DNA of 64,000 nucleotides from Brevibacillus reuszeri (lineage in GTDB: Bacteria; Bacillota; Bacilli; Brevibacillales; Brevibacillaceae): contig NZ_LGIQ01000005.1 in NCBI RefSeq assembly GCF_001187725.1, forward strand, positions 681,148 through 745,147, in the 5' to 3' direction. Below, piece by piece: positions 54,044 to 63,567 of this stretch (positions are counted from its first letter, which is position 1; each line of letters starts with the position of its first letter). Both the position numbers and the translations under genes were made by a program. A model generated the notes under the pieces. That model did not search any database. It saw only the letters and a list, made by a program, of their open reading frames with translations, and had not been told where the DNA came from.

Positions 54044-54102
54044 GAATCAAAAAGATGTGACCAGGGCATACTAGCATGTACATGTTCAAAAAGTTGGCTA
54101 AA

Positions 54103-54121
54103 GCCTTGATAGAGGTTTTCT
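54103..54121. repeat. Direct repeat unit 2
   Basis: Second copy (GCCTTGATAGAGGTTTTCT), 78 bases after the first. It differs by one base. Confidence 0.5.
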
Positions 54122-54145
54122 TCACGACCTCTAACAAGATGAGAA

Positions 54146-54174
54146 TTGAAAGTTCTGTCTTGTTGCGCTATAAT
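54146..54174 (+). promoter_or_regulatory. Promoter of the pheST T-box leader
   Basis: TTGAAA (54146-54151), 17 bases, TATAAT (54169-54174). Confidence 0.85.
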
Positions 54175-54179
54175 TTTTC

Positions 54180-54497
54180 TACGTCTTAATTATAACGCAA
54201 AGCGATGACGGAGACTAGTACGCAGGACCTATGTGTTTTTCAGGGAGAAGATGCCGTAGACTGAGAGCATCTTTAACATCATAGCTGCAGAAATTCACTC
54301 CAGAGCCGCACTCTGAACCGCTTTTGCGCAGTAGGAGCAGCCGGGTCATTCCCGTTACCAATGATCTTAAGTGAGACAGAAGCCTTGCCTGACCTAGTGA
54401 TATTGTCACAGACATGTCACAGCTGGCGCTTTTGTCTAACAAGGGTGGTACCGCGAGAAAAAAGTAACTCGTCCCTTTTTGGGGCGGGTTTTTCTTT
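54180..54497 (+). promoter_or_regulatory. T-box riboswitch (Phe) upstream of pheS
   Basis: T-box AGGGTGGTACCGCG at 54442-54455; terminator AACTCGTCCC/GGGGCGGGTT with T run (54466-54496). Triplet TTC at 54294-54296 lies eight bases before AGAG, equivalent to ACC in thrS and CTC in ilv, so phenylalanine is the effector. Confidence 0.95.
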
Positions 54498-54529
54498 TTT
54501 TCCAACACAAGATAAAGGAGCGATATGAA

Positions 54530-55564
54530 GTGCAAACTCGGTTGCATGAAATGAAAGAGTCCGCACTGGGCCAAATCAGCCAGGTGACGGAAAGCTCACA
54601 ACTGCAGGACTTGCGTGTCAAATACCTGGGAAAAAAAGGGGAACTGACAGAGCTTTTGCGTGGAATGGGTAGTCTTTCCGCAGAAGAGCGTCCTGTAGTG
54701 GGTCAATTAGTCAATGAAGTGCGAGCAGCACTGGAAGCAGCTTTTTCTGATAAACAACAAGCTTTTGAACAAGCGGAGCTAAATGCCAAGCTGTCGTCCC
54801 AAACCGTTGACGTAACCCTGCCAGGCAGACCAGTGCCAGCGGGAACGATGCATCCACTCTCCCGCATCATCGAGGAAATCGAAGATATTTTCATCGGACT
54901 GGGCTTTGAGGTAGCAGAAGGTCCAGAACTCGAAACCGATCTTTTCAACTTCGAAATGCTCAACCTGCCAAAAGGCCATCCGGCTCGCGACATGCAGGAT
55001 ACCTTTTATGTAACGGATGAGCTGTTGATGCGTACACAGACTTCACCGGTACAAGCGCGTACCATGCTGAAAAAAGAAGGCAAGACACCGCTCAAAATGA
55101 TCTGTCCGGGTAAAGTGTATCGTCGTGACGATGACGATGCGACTCACTCCCACCAGTTTACACAGATCGAGGGTCTTGTTATCGATAAAAAAATCGGAAT
55201 GAGCGATCTGAAAGGAACACTCTTGACCTTTGCTCGCCAAATGTTTGGGGAAAACCAGCAAATTCGCCTGCGTCCTAGCTTCTTCCCGTTCACCGAGCCA
55301 AGTGCCGAAGTAGACCTGCAGTGCTTCAACTGCGGTGGACACGGCTGCCGTGTATGTAAGCAAACAGGCTGGATTGAGATTTTGGGCTCTGGCATGGTGC
55401 ATCCACGTGTGCTGGAGATGGCCGGTTACAATCCAGAGGAAGTCAGCGGCTTTGCCTTCGGGATGGGTGTAGAACGGATTGCCATGCTGAAATACGGAGT
55501 AGAGGATATCCGCCATTTTTATACCAATGACGTGCGTTTCTTGCGTCAGTTCAACCGAGGCTAG
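54530..55564 (+). CDS. pheS: Phenylalanyl-tRNA synthetase alpha subunit
   Basis: 344 residues from GTG 54530, nine bases after AAGGAG, the normal length; ATG 54525 is out of frame. N-terminal coiled coil (residues 1-85), then class II core: motif 1 region [30 protein letters not shown], the [15 protein letters not shown] motif 2 region, and zinc-like CFNCGGHGC. Alpha subunit of the alpha2beta2 enzyme that charges tRNA-Phe. Confidence 0.97.
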   Translation: MQTRLHEMKESALGQISQVTESSQLQDLRVKYLGKKGELTELLRGMGSLSAEERPVVGQLVNEVRAALEAAFSDKQQAFEQAELNAKLSSQTVDVTLPGRPVPAGTMHPLSRIIEEIEDIFIGLGFEVAEGPELETDLFNFEMLNLPKGHPARDMQDTFYVTDELLMRTQTSPVQARTMLKKEGKTPLKMICPGKVYRRDDDDATHSHQFTQIEGLVIDKKIGMSDLKGTLLTFARQMFGENQQIRLRPSFFPFTEPSAEVDLQCFNCGGHGCRVCKQTGWIEILGSGMVHPRVLEMAGYNPEEVSGFAFGMGVERIAMLKYGVEDIRHFYTNDVRFLRQFNRG

Positions 55565-55579
55565 AGAGGAGAGGCAAAG

Positions 55580-58003
55580 ATGAAGGTATCATACCAATGG
55601 TTAGCGGAATACGTCGATTTAAGTGAAACAAACCCGCATGAGCTGGCAGAAAAGCTGACTCGTTCCGGTGTTGAGGTAGACGCAGTAGAATCCCGCAATG
55701 CAGGAGTCTCTGGTGTTGTAATCGGTTATGTAAAAGAGCGCAGCAAGCACCCGGATGCAGATCGTCTGAATGTATGTGTCGTTGATGCAGGACAAGGCGA
55801 AGACCTGCAAATCGTGTGTGGCGCACCAAACGTGGATAAAGGACAAAAGGTGCTGGTCGCCCTAATCGGCGCCAAACTGCCAGGCGGCCTCAACATCAAG
55901 CGCTCCAAGCTGCGCGGTGTAGAATCCCAAGGGATGATCTGCTCTGCAAAAGAATTGGGTCTAAACGACAAGCTGCTGGCAAAAGACCAGCAAGAAGGCA
56001 TCATGGTCCTGCCGGGCGATGCAGAAATCGGCATGGATGCGATTTCTTATCTCGGATTGGATGACTATGTATTGGAGCTGGGACTTACGCCAAACCGTTC
56101 CGACTGCTTGAGCATGCTGGGCGTAGCATACGAGGTAGCTGCAATTTTGGGCAAGGAAGTTTTGCAGCCACAGATCGAACTGAACGAAAATGGTGGAGAC
56201 AACCCACTGCAAGTCAAAATCGAAGCAACTAACGAAAGCTATCAATATAATGGTCGTCATTTCACGAATGCGAAGATCGCGTCTTCTCCACAATGGATGA
56301 AAAATCGCTTGATGGCAGCAGGCATCCGTCCGATCAACAACGTAGTAGACGTTACCAACTACGTATTATTCGAATACGGTCAGCCATTGCATGCATTCGA
56401 CGCAGCGCAGGTAGACAATCGCTCGATCATCGTGCGTCTGGCTGGCGAAGGCGAAAAGCTGGTCACCCTGGATGACCAGGAGCGCACACTTGATGCTGAG
56501 ACACTGCTGATTGCTGATCTGACAAAAGGCTTGGCGATTGCAGGTGTCATGGGTGGAGCCAACTCCGAAATTACGGGAGAAACAACCGAAATTATCTTGG
56601 AGGCTGCTTGGTTCACGCCACAAACCGTTCGCCGTACAGCTCGTTCTTTGGGAATGCGCACGGAAGGCTGCGTACGCTGGGAGAAGGGTGTTGACCAGAC
56701 GCGGGTAGAAGAGGCTGGCGAGCGTGCTGCTTCTTTGATTCAGCAATTGTCCGGAGCAACGGTTTCCAAAGGCATAGCGAAAGCAATCGTAAAAGAAGCC
56801 GCACCTGCTGTCGTAAGTGTTACTCTGCAAAAAATCAATCAGCATTTGGGGACGTCGATGGTTGATTCTGACGTATCCCCGATTTTCGATCGCTTGAAGT
56901 TCCCGTACGAGGTTGCAAATGATACGTGGACAGTTACAGTGCCGACCAGACGAGGAGACATTACGCTGCCGGAGGATCTGGTAGAGGAGGTTGCACGTCT
57001 GTATGGTTACGACAACATCCCGACGAGCTTGCCAACAGGCTCTACCACACAAGGTCAGCTGACGCTGGAACAGCAGCTGCGCCGCATTATCCGTCATCAT
57101 CTGATCGGTGCAGGTCTGAATGAGGCGATCTCCTATGCGTTGGTTCACCCGGACCGTGTAGAAGACGTATCAGGACTGCATCAGGAAGCGGTTAAGCCGA
57201 TCAGCTTGCTCATGCCAATGAGTGAAGAGCACAGTGTACTGCGTACGAGCCTCATTCCGAGCTTGCTCCAGACAATCGCGTATAACAAAAACCGTCAGAA
57301 CCATGACATCGCTATTTTTGAGCTGGGGCGCGTGTTCCTGACTGCAGAAGAAGCACTGACACAGCTTCCAGATGAACGCCTCTATGTAGCAGGTGCCTTG
57401 ACTGGTCAATGGTTGCCGCCAAACTGGATGGGTGCCAAGCAACCTGTCGATTTCTACCAGGCAAAAGGTGTTGTAGAGTCCCTGCTCGCACGTCTTGGAA
57501 TTCAAGCAGCAGAGTACAAGGCAACAGCTGATCTGGCTGGCATGCACCCAGGCCGTACTGCCGAGGTATGGGTTGGCGAGCAGCGCCTCGGTTACTTGGG
57601 ACAAGTACACCCGGGTACTGAAAAAGACTATGATCTGTCTGAAACGTATGTGTTCCAGCTTGATGTAGCACAGCTCATCACAGTGGCAGCGGACGCTGGT
57701 CATTACAATCCATTGCCAAAATTCCCGGCAGTAACACGTGACCTCGCATTGGTTGTAGATCGCAGCCTGCCTGCTGGCGATTTGGAAAAAACCATTCGCG
57801 ACGCAGCTGGAGAACTGCTCGAATCGTTGACACTGTTCGATGTATATACAGGTGATCGAATCTCCAGCGAGAAAAAGAGCATGGCCTTTGCACTCGTATT
57901 CCGTCATGCTGAGCGGACGTTGCAGGATGAAGAGATTCAGCAAGTGACGACTGCTGTCATTGAAGCGTTGAAAAACAACAATGATGCAGAACTCAGAATG
58001 TAG
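55580..58003 (+). CDS. pheT: Phenylalanyl-tRNA synthetase beta subunit
   Basis: 807 residues. EMAP-like tRNA-binding domain at residues 40-150, B3/B4 and B5 domains, catalytic-like domain, and the FDX-ACB anticodon-binding domain at the C-terminus (PLPKFPAVTRDLALVVD). The B3/B4 domain edits mischarged Tyr. It follows pheS by 15 bases and is part of the same T-box-controlled transcript. Confidence 0.97.
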   Translation: MKVSYQWLAEYVDLSETNPHELAEKLTRSGVEVDAVESRNAGVSGVVIGYVKERSKHPDADRLNVCVVDAGQGEDLQIVCGAPNVDKGQKVLVALIGAKLPGGLNIKRSKLRGVESQGMICSAKELGLNDKLLAKDQQEGIMVLPGDAEIGMDAISYLGLDDYVLELGLTPNRSDCLSMLGVAYEVAAILGKEVLQPQIELNENGGDNPLQVKIEATNESYQYNGRHFTNAKIASSPQWMKNRLMAAGIRPINNVVDVTNYVLFEYGQPLHAFDAAQVDNRSIIVRLAGEGEKLVTLDDQERTLDAETLLIADLTKGLAIAGVMGGANSEITGETTEIILEAAWFTPQTVRRTARSLGMRTEGCVRWEKGVDQTRVEEAGERAASLIQQLSGATVSKGIAKAIVKEAAPAVVSVTLQKINQHLGTSMVDSDVSPIFDRLKFPYEVANDTWTVTVPTRRGDITLPEDLVEEVARLYGYDNIPTSLPTGSTTQGQLTLEQQLRRIIRHHLIGAGLNEAISYALVHPDRVEDVSGLHQEAVKPISLLMPMSEEHSVLRTSLIPSLLQTIAYNKNRQNHDIAIFELGRVFLTAEEALTQLPDERLYVAGALTGQWLPPNWMGAKQPVDFYQAKGVVESLLARLGIQAAEYKATADLAGMHPGRTAEVWVGEQRLGYLGQVHPGTEKDYDLSETYVFQLDVAQLITVAADAGHYNPLPKFPAVTRDLALVVDRSLPAGDLEKTIRDAAGELLESLTLFDVYTGDRISSEKKSMAFALVFRHAERTLQDEEIQQVTTAVIEALKNNNDAELRM

Positions 58004-58084
58004 TATGGCTTGACGAAATCTGACATTTTCAGTAACCTAAATAGGATACAGTAGAGCAAAGGTCGCAGTAGGGAGGAACCCCTC

Positions 58085-58360
58085 GTGCAAGTTGATGGGA
58101 AAAATCGTTTGACGGTGGATATCTTCGGCCAACAATACCGGCTCAGTGGCAAGGCAAGTGTCAATCATATACGCATGGTGGCCGGTTTCGTTGATGACAA
58201 GATGAACGAAATCGCAAACGGCAATCATCGTCTGGACACGGCCAAGATTGCGGTACTCTCTGCCGTGAATATTGCGGATGAATATTTTCGTTTACGTCAA
58301 GAGTACGAAGAACTGCTGAAGATCCTTCAGGAAGATGCAAATGGAAAAAAGATAGATTAA
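58085..58360 (+). CDS. zapA: Cell division protein ZapA
   Basis: 91 residues with GTG start after GGGAGGAA. ZapA domain: RLTVDIFGQQYRLSG at the N-terminus, then a helix for dimer formation (DTAKIAVLSAVNIADEYF). It stimulates FtsZ filament bundling at the Z ring. It follows pheT; in B. subtilis rnhC is between them, absent here. Confidence 0.9.
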   Translation: MQVDGKNRLTVDIFGQQYRLSGKASVNHIRMVAGFVDDKMNEIANGNHRLDTAKIAVLSAVNIADEYFRLRQEYEELLKILQEDANGKKID

Positions 58361-58361
58361 G

Positions 58362-58391
58362 GGAAAAGAGGGGCTTTTTGCCTCTCTTTTC
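58362..58391 (+). terminator. Hairpin after zapA
   Basis: GAAAAGAGGGGC pairs with GCCTCTCTTTTC (one G-T). There is no clean T tail after the stem, so termination may be partial. Confidence 0.5.
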
Positions 58392-58435
58392 ACGTTATAC
58401 ATAAACAGCTTGGAGCAGAGGGGGAGGAAAACGCC

Positions 58436-59302
58436 ATGAGTGCAAATGACCAGCAGGCAGTGGAAGCAACTATATTGTCTCTTCATGAAAAAAATCAAAA
58501 GCTGGGTCGTCTTTTACAGGACATGGGTACGGTGCTTGTCGCATTTTCCGGTGGTGTAGACAGTACGTTTTTGTTGGCGAGAGCTGTGGAGGAGCTGGGG
58601 GATCGTGCGATTGCGGTAACAGCGGCATCTGAAACGTTTCCGACCCGTGAGTTTGAGGCTGCGAAGCACTTGGCAGCCCAGCTTGGCGCTCGTTTTGTGA
58701 CCACGGAAATCCGCGAAATGGAGAATCCCAATTTTGTTTCCAATCCGGTGAACCGCTGCTTTTTTTGCAAGGATGGTTTGTATGAGCATCTAGGCTTGCT
58801 CGCGGAACAAAATCAATGGCAAGCCATCATCTGTGACGGTGCGAATGTGGATGACCAAGGGGATTATCGTCCAGGGCGCGTAGCAGCCGCACAGCGCGGG
58901 GTTCGCAGTCCTTTGCAAGAAGCTGGCTTTTATAAAGAAGATATTCGTGCGCTTTCAAAAGAAATGGGCTTGTCTACATGGAATAAGCCGTCCTTTGCTT
59001 GTCTTTCCTCCAGAATTCCCTATGGATCACAAATTACGCTGGAAAAAATTGATCAGGTTGACCGAGCGGAAGGCTACCTGCTCAGTCTGGGATTTCACCA
59101 GGTGCGGGTCCGTCATCATGACACGATTGCCAGAATCGAGGTTAGTCCCGAAGACTTCAGTCGCGTTCTGGAGCACCATGCGCAGATTCAACAGGAATTG
59201 CAGAAAATCGGCTTTTCCTACGTGACACTTGATTTATTCGGATATATGACGGGAAGCATGAATTCGGTGCTGGAAAAGGACGTGAAGCAAAAGCATGGCT
59301 GA
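58436..59302 (+). CDS. larE: ATP-dependent sacrificial sulfur transferase LarE
   Basis: 288 residues, PP-loop family: SGGVDSTFLLAR at about residue 37. CFFC and the later ACLSSRIPYG contain Cys; the latter is the position of the sacrificial Cys in LarE. It donates sulfur to the pyridinium-dicarboxylate precursor of the nickel-pincer nucleotide cofactor. The stop overlaps the larB start by eight bases. Note that larC (nickel insertion) and larA (racemase) are not in this window. Confidence 0.9.
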   Translation: MSANDQQAVEATILSLHEKNQKLGRLLQDMGTVLVAFSGGVDSTFLLARAVEELGDRAIAVTAASETFPTREFEAAKHLAAQLGARFVTTEIREMENPNFVSNPVNRCFFCKDGLYEHLGLLAEQNQWQAIICDGANVDDQGDYRPGRVAAAQRGVRSPLQEAGFYKEDIRALSKEMGLSTWNKPSFACLSSRIPYGSQITLEKIDQVDRAEGYLLSLGFHQVRVRHHDTIARIEVSPEDFSRVLEHHAQIQQELQKIGFSYVTLDLFGYMTGSMNSVLEKDVKQKHG

Positions 59303-60041
59303 CCTAAAAGCGATCTTGGAGCAAGTGAAGGCTGGGCATTTGAGCATCGAGCAGGCGGAGGAGCAGCTGGCGGGAGCAAGCCAACTGGACTATGCGACTC
59401 TGGATTTAGATCGAGCAGGCAGAACCGGATTTCCAGAGGTTGTTTACGGCGCGGGAAAAAGCGTGGAGCAGCTCATCGGAATCATCGACCGACTGCAAGC
59501 GCATCAGGATCTGGTACTGGTCACGCGTGTTAGAGAAGAGCAGGCTTTACGGGTGCAAGAGCGCATGCCTGAAATCCAATACATTGCGGATGCAGGCTTG
59601 CTTGTTTATACCCGCGAACCAATAGTTCCGAAGCGACCAGGCTATGTAGCTGTGGTGGCAGCAGGAACCTCCGACTGGCAGGTGGCGCAGGAAGCAGCAT
59701 GGACGGTGCGCTGCTTTGGTAGTGAGGCCAGAGTAATTGTAGATGTCGGAGTGGCAGGGATTCACCGCCTGTTCCATCGTCTGGAGGAGATTCGCGGGGC
59801 ATCTGTCATCATTTGTATTGCTGGCATGGAGGGAGCACTCACGAGTGTAGTGGCAGGCCTCGTGGACAAACCAGTCATTGCCGTTCCTACCAGTGTTGGA
59901 TACGGCGCCAATTTTGGCGGAGTCGCAGCGCTTTTGGCTATGCTCAATTCCTGTGCAAACGGGGTCGCTGTCGTCAATATTGACAACGGGTTTGGAGCAG
60001 GCTATATGGCAGGGATGATTCATCGGCAAACGGATCGGTAA
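59295..60041 (+). CDS. larB: Nickel-pincer cofactor biosynthesis protein LarB
   Basis: 248 residues. N-terminal region (LDYATLDLDRAGRTGFPEV) and C-terminal PurE-like domain (VVAAGTSDWQVAQEA, then AGMEGALTSVVAGLV and VGYGANFGGVAALL). It carboxylates and hydrolyses nicotinic acid adenine dinucleotide in the first step. Co-translated with larE. A bidirectional terminator follows. Confidence 0.92.
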   Translation: MADLKAILEQVKAGHLSIEQAEEQLAGASQLDYATLDLDRAGRTGFPEVVYGAGKSVEQLIGIIDRLQAHQDLVLVTRVREEQALRVQERMPEIQYIADAGLLVYTREPIVPKRPGYVAVVAAGTSDWQVAQEAAWTVRCFGSEARVIVDVGVAGIHRLFHRLEEIRGASVIICIAGMEGALTSVVAGLVDKPVIAVPTSVGYGANFGGVAALLAMLNSCANGVAVVNIDNGFGAGYMAGMIHRQTDR

Positions 60042-60107
60042 TGTATGGTAGAAAACGTGGCCATGCTTTTAGCGGGGCTGCGACAATAGACAACTTCCTG
60101 ACTGTGC

Positions 60108-60147
60108 AAAAAAAGAGCCAACCCGTATGACCCGGGTGGCTCTTTTT
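60108..60147. terminator. Bidirectional terminator after larB
   Basis: AAAAAGAGCCAACCCG pairs with CGGGTGGCTCTTTTT around a short loop, with T runs on both strands. Confidence 0.85.
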
Positions 60148-60156
60148 CCCATATCC

Positions 60157-60531
60157 TTACGTTTCTTGTTTATTGCCGGCGTCTCCATTATGCAGGTCCA
60201 TATGCGTTTTGATCGGGATAAAGAGGTCAATAATCCCGATGACCAGGGATGCAAGGAGTGCGCCCAATACAGTTACATGGAAACCGGTGACGATAAACTG
60301 GGTCAGGTAAATAACGACGGCACTGACCAAGAAGCCGATGATGCCACGATTATAGGGCGAAATGCGATCCCCAAACATGGCTTCTACGACCCAGCCCAAG
60401 AGGGCGATGACAACCGCGGCTAGAAACGCAGTCCAGAAGCTGCTTACAGAAAAGCCGGGAACTAAAAACCCGACAAACATCAGGACTACGGCAGCGACGA
60501 TAAAGCGAACAATATGGCGCATGATCGTCAA
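60157..60531 (-). CDS. YvlD-type (phage holin 4-like family) membrane protein
   Basis: 124 residues, four hydrophobic helices, short loops. It is of the PF04020 family (YvlD): FVGFLVPGFSVSSFWTAF, then ALLGWVVEAMFGDRISPYNRG. The family name is historical; members in Bacillus have been linked to envelope stress operons. It is not evidence of a prophage here: no other phage gene is present. Confidence 0.85.
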   Translation of the reverse strand: MTIMRHIVRFIVAAVVLMFVGFLVPGFSVSSFWTAFLAAVVIALLGWVVEAMFGDRISPYNRGIIGFLVSAVVIYLTQFIVTGFHVTVLGALLASLVIGIIDLFIPIKTHMDLHNGDAGNKQET

Positions 60532-60632
60532 GTGTACTCCTCCTTTGGGATTGTTTCATCTTCATTGTGGCTCTTTGCGTGTCGAACTATGCTAGATCGG
60601 GACGTGTAAAATTATCCTTGAAACGGTTAGCG

Positions 60633-60641
60633 TGATATAAT
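60633..60641 (+). promoter_or_regulatory. Possible extended -10 promoter of mutS2
   Basis: TGATATAAT is an extended -10 with perfect TATAAT at 60636-60641. No -35 match at 17 bases; about 92 bases before the start codon. Confidence 0.4.
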
Positions 60642-60732
60642 GAGTAGATCATCAGGATTGCCGGGTTAAACTGCGGCCTTACTTCTGTGTGAGACGATCG
60701 GGCGCAAGCTTGCGGATCTAAGGAGGATCAAA

Positions 60733-63090
60733 GTGGAACAACGGGTTTTAAAAACATTAGAGTACGATAAAATGGTCGCCCTGTTAATCGACAAGGCATC
60801 GTGCACATACGGGAAAGAAAAGGCTGCGGAGCTGGTTCCTTTTGTACGGCTGGAAGAAGTAGTTACAGCCCAGCAGGGGACAGCTCAGGCTGCGACAGTT
60901 TTGCGTCTAAAAGGCAGCGCGCCTCTGGGGGGAATTCGTGATATTCGCGGTCCCGTACAGCGAGCGAGACTGAATGCGATGCTTGCTCCTATGGAATTAT
61001 TGGATATCGCCAGTACGATCATGGCAGGTCGCAGGCTCAAGACATTTTTGCTGGATATGTGTGATGATCACGAGTTGCCGCTCCTTCAGCAGCAAGCGGA
61101 GCGCATCGAGGGTTTACGCGAGTTGGAGACAGAAATCCGTCGCTGCGTCGATGAAAACGGTGATATTTTAGACAGCGCGAGTCTGGAGCTGCGTCAGGTA
61201 CGTCAGGAAATCAGGCAAGTCGAGTCCAGAATCCGGGAAAAGCTGGATCAGATGACGCGCTCCTCTTCTTACCAAAAAATGCTTATGGAAAACATCGTAA
61301 CCATTCGTGGTGATCGATTTGTGATTCCGGTGAAGCAGGAGTATCGACATGTTTTTGGCGGGATTGTACACGATCAGTCAGCCTCTGGTGCGACGTTGTT
61401 TATCGAACCGGAAGTGATCGTTACGATGAACAACAAGCTGCGGGAGCTTCGTCTGCGTGAGGAGAATGAGGTAGAGCGGATTCTGTATGTGCTCACAGAG
61501 CAGGTATCCTTTGTTGTGGAGGAATTGCTGGTAAATGTAGATGCTCTGACAGAGCTTGATTTTATGTTCGCCAAGGCACAGCTGGCCTGGAGCATGAAGG
61601 CGATCTGCCCGGGTCTGAATGATCGCGGATACCTCCATCTGAAAAAAGCGCGTCACCCGCTGATTCCACGGGAAGTTGTCGTACCAGTGGATGTCGAGCT
61701 GGGTGGAGAGTATCAGGCGATCGTCGTGACGGGCCCAAATACAGGGGGAAAAACGGTTTCCTTGAAAACGATTGGACTTTTGTCCTTAATGGCGATGTCT
61801 GGACTGCACATTCCGGCAGAGGAAGAAAGTGAAATGACAGTCTTCTCGTCTGTATTCGCTGACATCGGCGACGAGCAATCCATTGAACAAAGCTTATCGA
61901 CCTTCTCCAGTCACATGACCAACATCATTCACATTTTGGCAAACATGGATGAAAATAGCCTGGTGCTGTTTGACGAGCTTGGAGCAGGGACCGACCCGAC
62001 TGAGGGTGCAGCTTTGGCCATGTCGATTATTGACCACGTAATCGAATCCAAGGCACGTCTGGTTGCTACTACCCACTACAGTGAACTGAAGGCTTACGCC
62101 TATGACAGACCGGAAGTCATCAATGCGAGCGTGGAGTTTGACGTAGAGACGCTCAGACCGACCTATCGACTTCTGATCGGGGTACCTGGACGCTCGAATG
62201 CATTTGCTATCGCGAGACGTCTGGGACTGCCTGAGCACATCATTGAGGTAGCTCGCGGCTCGATTAGTGAGGAAGATAATCAGGTGGAAAGCATGATTGC
62301 CTCCCTGGAGCGCAACCGCAAGACAGCCGAGGCAGAGCGTCAGCAGGCAGAAGCACTCAGACGGGAAGCAGAGGCCCTGCGCCGACAGCTGGAGGAAGAG
62401 CGTGCCCAGTTCGCTGAGGAGAAAAACAAGCGGATGGAGCGTGCGGAGGACGAGGCGCGAATTGCTGTTCAGCTAGCAAAAGAAGAGGCAGATACGATCA
62501 TTCGCGAGTTGCGTGAAATGATGGCAGAAGGTATGGAGATCAAGGAACATCGTCTGATTGATGCCAAGAAGCGACTCGGTAATGCCGTCCTAGAGCTGGA
62601 AAAGGAAAAGGTCAAAAAGCCAGCCAAGGCAGTACGTGCAACCCAGATCAAAGTTGGTGATGAAGTCATGGTCACAAGCTTTGGACAAAAAGGAACCGTG
62701 CTGGAAAAAGCGGGAAATGATGAATTCCTGGTGCAAATTGGCATCATGAAAATGAAAGTAAAGCGCGAGGACATGCACGTGCAAAACACGATGCAGCAAA
62801 AGCCTCAGGCTGCCCCATATACTTCTGTCAAGCGCAGAAGCGACAACATTAAAATGGACCTCGATTTGCGTGGTTACAACGTAGAGGATGGCATCCGAGA
62901 GATCGATCAGTTTTTGGATGACGCACTGCTTGCAGGCTTGCACTCGGTATCTATCATCCATGGCCACGGCACGGGCGTCCTGCGCAAAGGTGTGCATGAA
63001 TACCTGAAGCATCACCGCAACGTTAAATCCTTTCGCTTGGGTGGTCAGGGAGAAGGCGGCGTAGGTGCTACGATTGCCGAATTGAAATAA
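60733..63090 (+). CDS. mutS2: Endonuclease MutS2
   Basis: 785 residues, GTG start after AAGGAGGATC. Core ATPase: Walker A TGPNTGGKTVSLKT (about residue 335), DELGAGTDPTEG Walker B, followed by a coiled coil (residues 510-620), KOW-like domain and a C-terminal Smr nuclease domain (LDLRGYNVEDG, IIHGHGTGVLRKG). It is not a mismatch repair MutS; members act on stalled, collided ribosomes or on recombination intermediates. In B. subtilis mutSB follows zapA-cvpA-polX; here larE, larB and yvlD-type genes are in that place. Confidence 0.95.
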   Translation: MEQRVLKTLEYDKMVALLIDKASCTYGKEKAAELVPFVRLEEVVTAQQGTAQAATVLRLKGSAPLGGIRDIRGPVQRARLNAMLAPMELLDIASTIMAGRRLKTFLLDMCDDHELPLLQQQAERIEGLRELETEIRRCVDENGDILDSASLELRQVRQEIRQVESRIREKLDQMTRSSSYQKMLMENIVTIRGDRFVIPVKQEYRHVFGGIVHDQSASGATLFIEPEVIVTMNNKLRELRLREENEVERILYVLTEQVSFVVEELLVNVDALTELDFMFAKAQLAWSMKAICPGLNDRGYLHLKKARHPLIPREVVVPVDVELGGEYQAIVVTGPNTGGKTVSLKTIGLLSLMAMSGLHIPAEEESEMTVFSSVFADIGDEQSIEQSLSTFSSHMTNIIHILANMDENSLVLFDELGAGTDPTEGAALAMSIIDHVIESKARLVATTHYSELKAYAYDRPEVINASVEFDVETLRPTYRLLIGVPGRSNAFAIARRLGLPEHIIEVARGSISEEDNQVESMIASLERNRKTAEAERQQAEALRREAEALRRQLEEERAQFAEEKNKRMERAEDEARIAVQLAKEEADTIIRELREMMAEGMEIKEHRLIDAKKRLGNAVLELEKEKVKKPAKAVRATQIKVGDEVMVTSFGQKGTVLEKAGNDEFLVQIGIMKMKVKREDMHVQNTMQQKPQAAPYTSVKRRSDNIKMDLDLRGYNVEDGIREIDQFLDDALLAGLHSVSIIHGHGTGVLRKGVHEYLKHHRNVKSFRLGGQGEGGVGATIAELK

Positions 63091-63112
63091 GCAGATAAGT
63101 GGGAGGGGTATT

Positions 63113-63523
63113 ATGGCAGGCCTTCTGCACAATCCATACTTTGCTGCTGCCGCGTATTTTACCGTAACCGGACTGGCTATGATCCTATTTTTGTCCGTCT
63201 TTGAGCTGGTGACGCGTTATCGGGTTTGGCATGAGCTAAAGCAGGGGAATCTGGCTGTTGCAATGGCAACTGGGGGAAAAATATTTGGCATCGCCAATGT
63301 CTTCCGCCATTCGATCCAGGCGCATCAATCGCTGGGGCAAGCGTTGATTTGGGGTACATTCGGCTTTTTGCTGCTCCTGATCAGTTATTTCGTTTTTGAA
63401 TTCATGACGCCAACTTTCAAGATCGATGACGAAATAGCCAAGGACAACAAAGCGGTCGGCTTTATCGCGATGGTGCTGTCCATCGGCTTTTCCTACATTA
63501 TTGGAGCAAGTCTGGCGCGGTAA
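63113..63523 (+). CDS. DUF350 membrane protein (YshE-like)
   Basis: 136 residues, four membrane helices with family motifs (LFLSVFELVTRYRVWHELKQGN, NLAVAMATGGKIFGIANV). DUF350 protein of unknown function; yshE sits after mutSB in B. subtilis too, which supports the call. Ribosome site GGGAGGGG. Confidence 0.8.
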   Translation: MAGLLHNPYFAAAAYFTVTGLAMILFLSVFELVTRYRVWHELKQGNLAVAMATGGKIFGIANVFRHSIQAHQSLGQALIWGTFGFLLLLISYFVFEFMTPTFKIDDEIAKDNKAVGFIAMVLSIGFSYIIGASLAR

Positions 63524-63567
63524 ACTATCGCTTGGCTTTTCACCAGTTAATCAGGGGAGGAGAGCAC

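Noticed and set aside
54525..54554. ATG at 54525 near the pheS start
   Set aside because: Out of frame with pheS, stops after nine codons; GTG 54530 gives the family length.
60157..60531. Prophage hint from a holin-like family name
   Set aside because: YvlD-type protein is a chromosomal membrane protein; no other phage gene nearby.
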